Shown here: positions 6,060-6,093 of the stretch, piece after piece
How the letters are laid out: each line of letters starts with the position of its first letter
Numbering within the stretch: the first letter of the stretch is position 1
NCBI GenBank assembly: GCA_013041585.1
Contig: JABEVM010000217.1
Location: 1-6,093, forward strand
Direction: 5' to 3'
Origin: Chlamydiota bacterium
Lineage (GTDB): Bacteria > Chlamydiota > Chlamydiia > Chlamydiales > Rhabdochlamydiaceae
DNA length: 6,093 nt
The notes under the pieces: generated by a model
Told to the model about the DNA's origin: nothing
The model's database searches: none
What the model saw: the letters and a program-made list of their open reading frames with translations, nothing else
Program-made: the position numbers and the translations under genes

Positions 6060-6093
6060 TTCAAGAACGAAGAAACATAACACTCTTCTACAA

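Noticed and set aside
6050..6064. TTG at 6064 as the MYG1 start.
   Set aside because: No ribosome binding site lies upstream, while ATG 6049 has AAGGA at five bases. The extra MKRKK residues are simply that AAGGAAG region translated.

Overview
This window most likely comes from a member of the Chlamydiae, probably an environmental (non-Chlamydiaceae) lineage. That placement is an inference. It rests on a MYG1-family gene directly followed by a HIT-family gene, an order I recall from Chlamydia trachomatis (around CT386/CT385), and on a TyrP-type aromatic amino acid permease, a family kept by chlamydiae. Base composition is moderate to AT-leaning by eye (not counted). No mobile element, tRNA, rRNA or CRISPR array is visible.

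Layout. The left edge (2-394, + strand) holds the 3' end of a gene that starts outside the window. Its product looks alpha-helical and repeat-like and ends in a striking histidine-rich tail. It is followed by a very strong intrinsic terminator (410-454). Everything to the right is on the minus strand and reads right to left: a MYG1-family DHH-like exonuclease (6049-5165), a HIT-family nucleotide hydrolase (5165-4830) overlapping it in TAATG, an exported 601-residue HEAT-repeat protein (4760-2955), an M24-family Xaa-Pro-type metallopeptidase (2901-1714), and an 11-helix aromatic amino acid permease (1664-453). The permease converges on the left-edge gene, and its stop codon lies in the U-tract of that gene's terminator.

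The five minus-strand genes are separated by gaps of 69, 53 and 49 bases plus one 1-base overlap, so they could be one transcription unit. Promoter-like sequences lie in each of the three gaps; the one before the peptidase is the best. MYG1 and HIT are probably translated together and both belong to nucleic acid or nucleotide turnover families. The peptidase and permease could both feed amino acid supply, which would suit a host-dependent bacterium, but this link is only suggested by adjacency.

Two starts need care. The HEAT-repeat gene starts with TTG, supported by a good ribosome binding site and a signal peptide. The MYG1 gene has an in-frame upstream TTG at 6064, but the ATG at 6049 with AAGGA upstream is the better start. 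The HIT gene likewise starts at 5165, not at the longer upstream extension. No clearly new multi-gene system was found; the His-rich tail and the exported HEAT protein are the least explained items.
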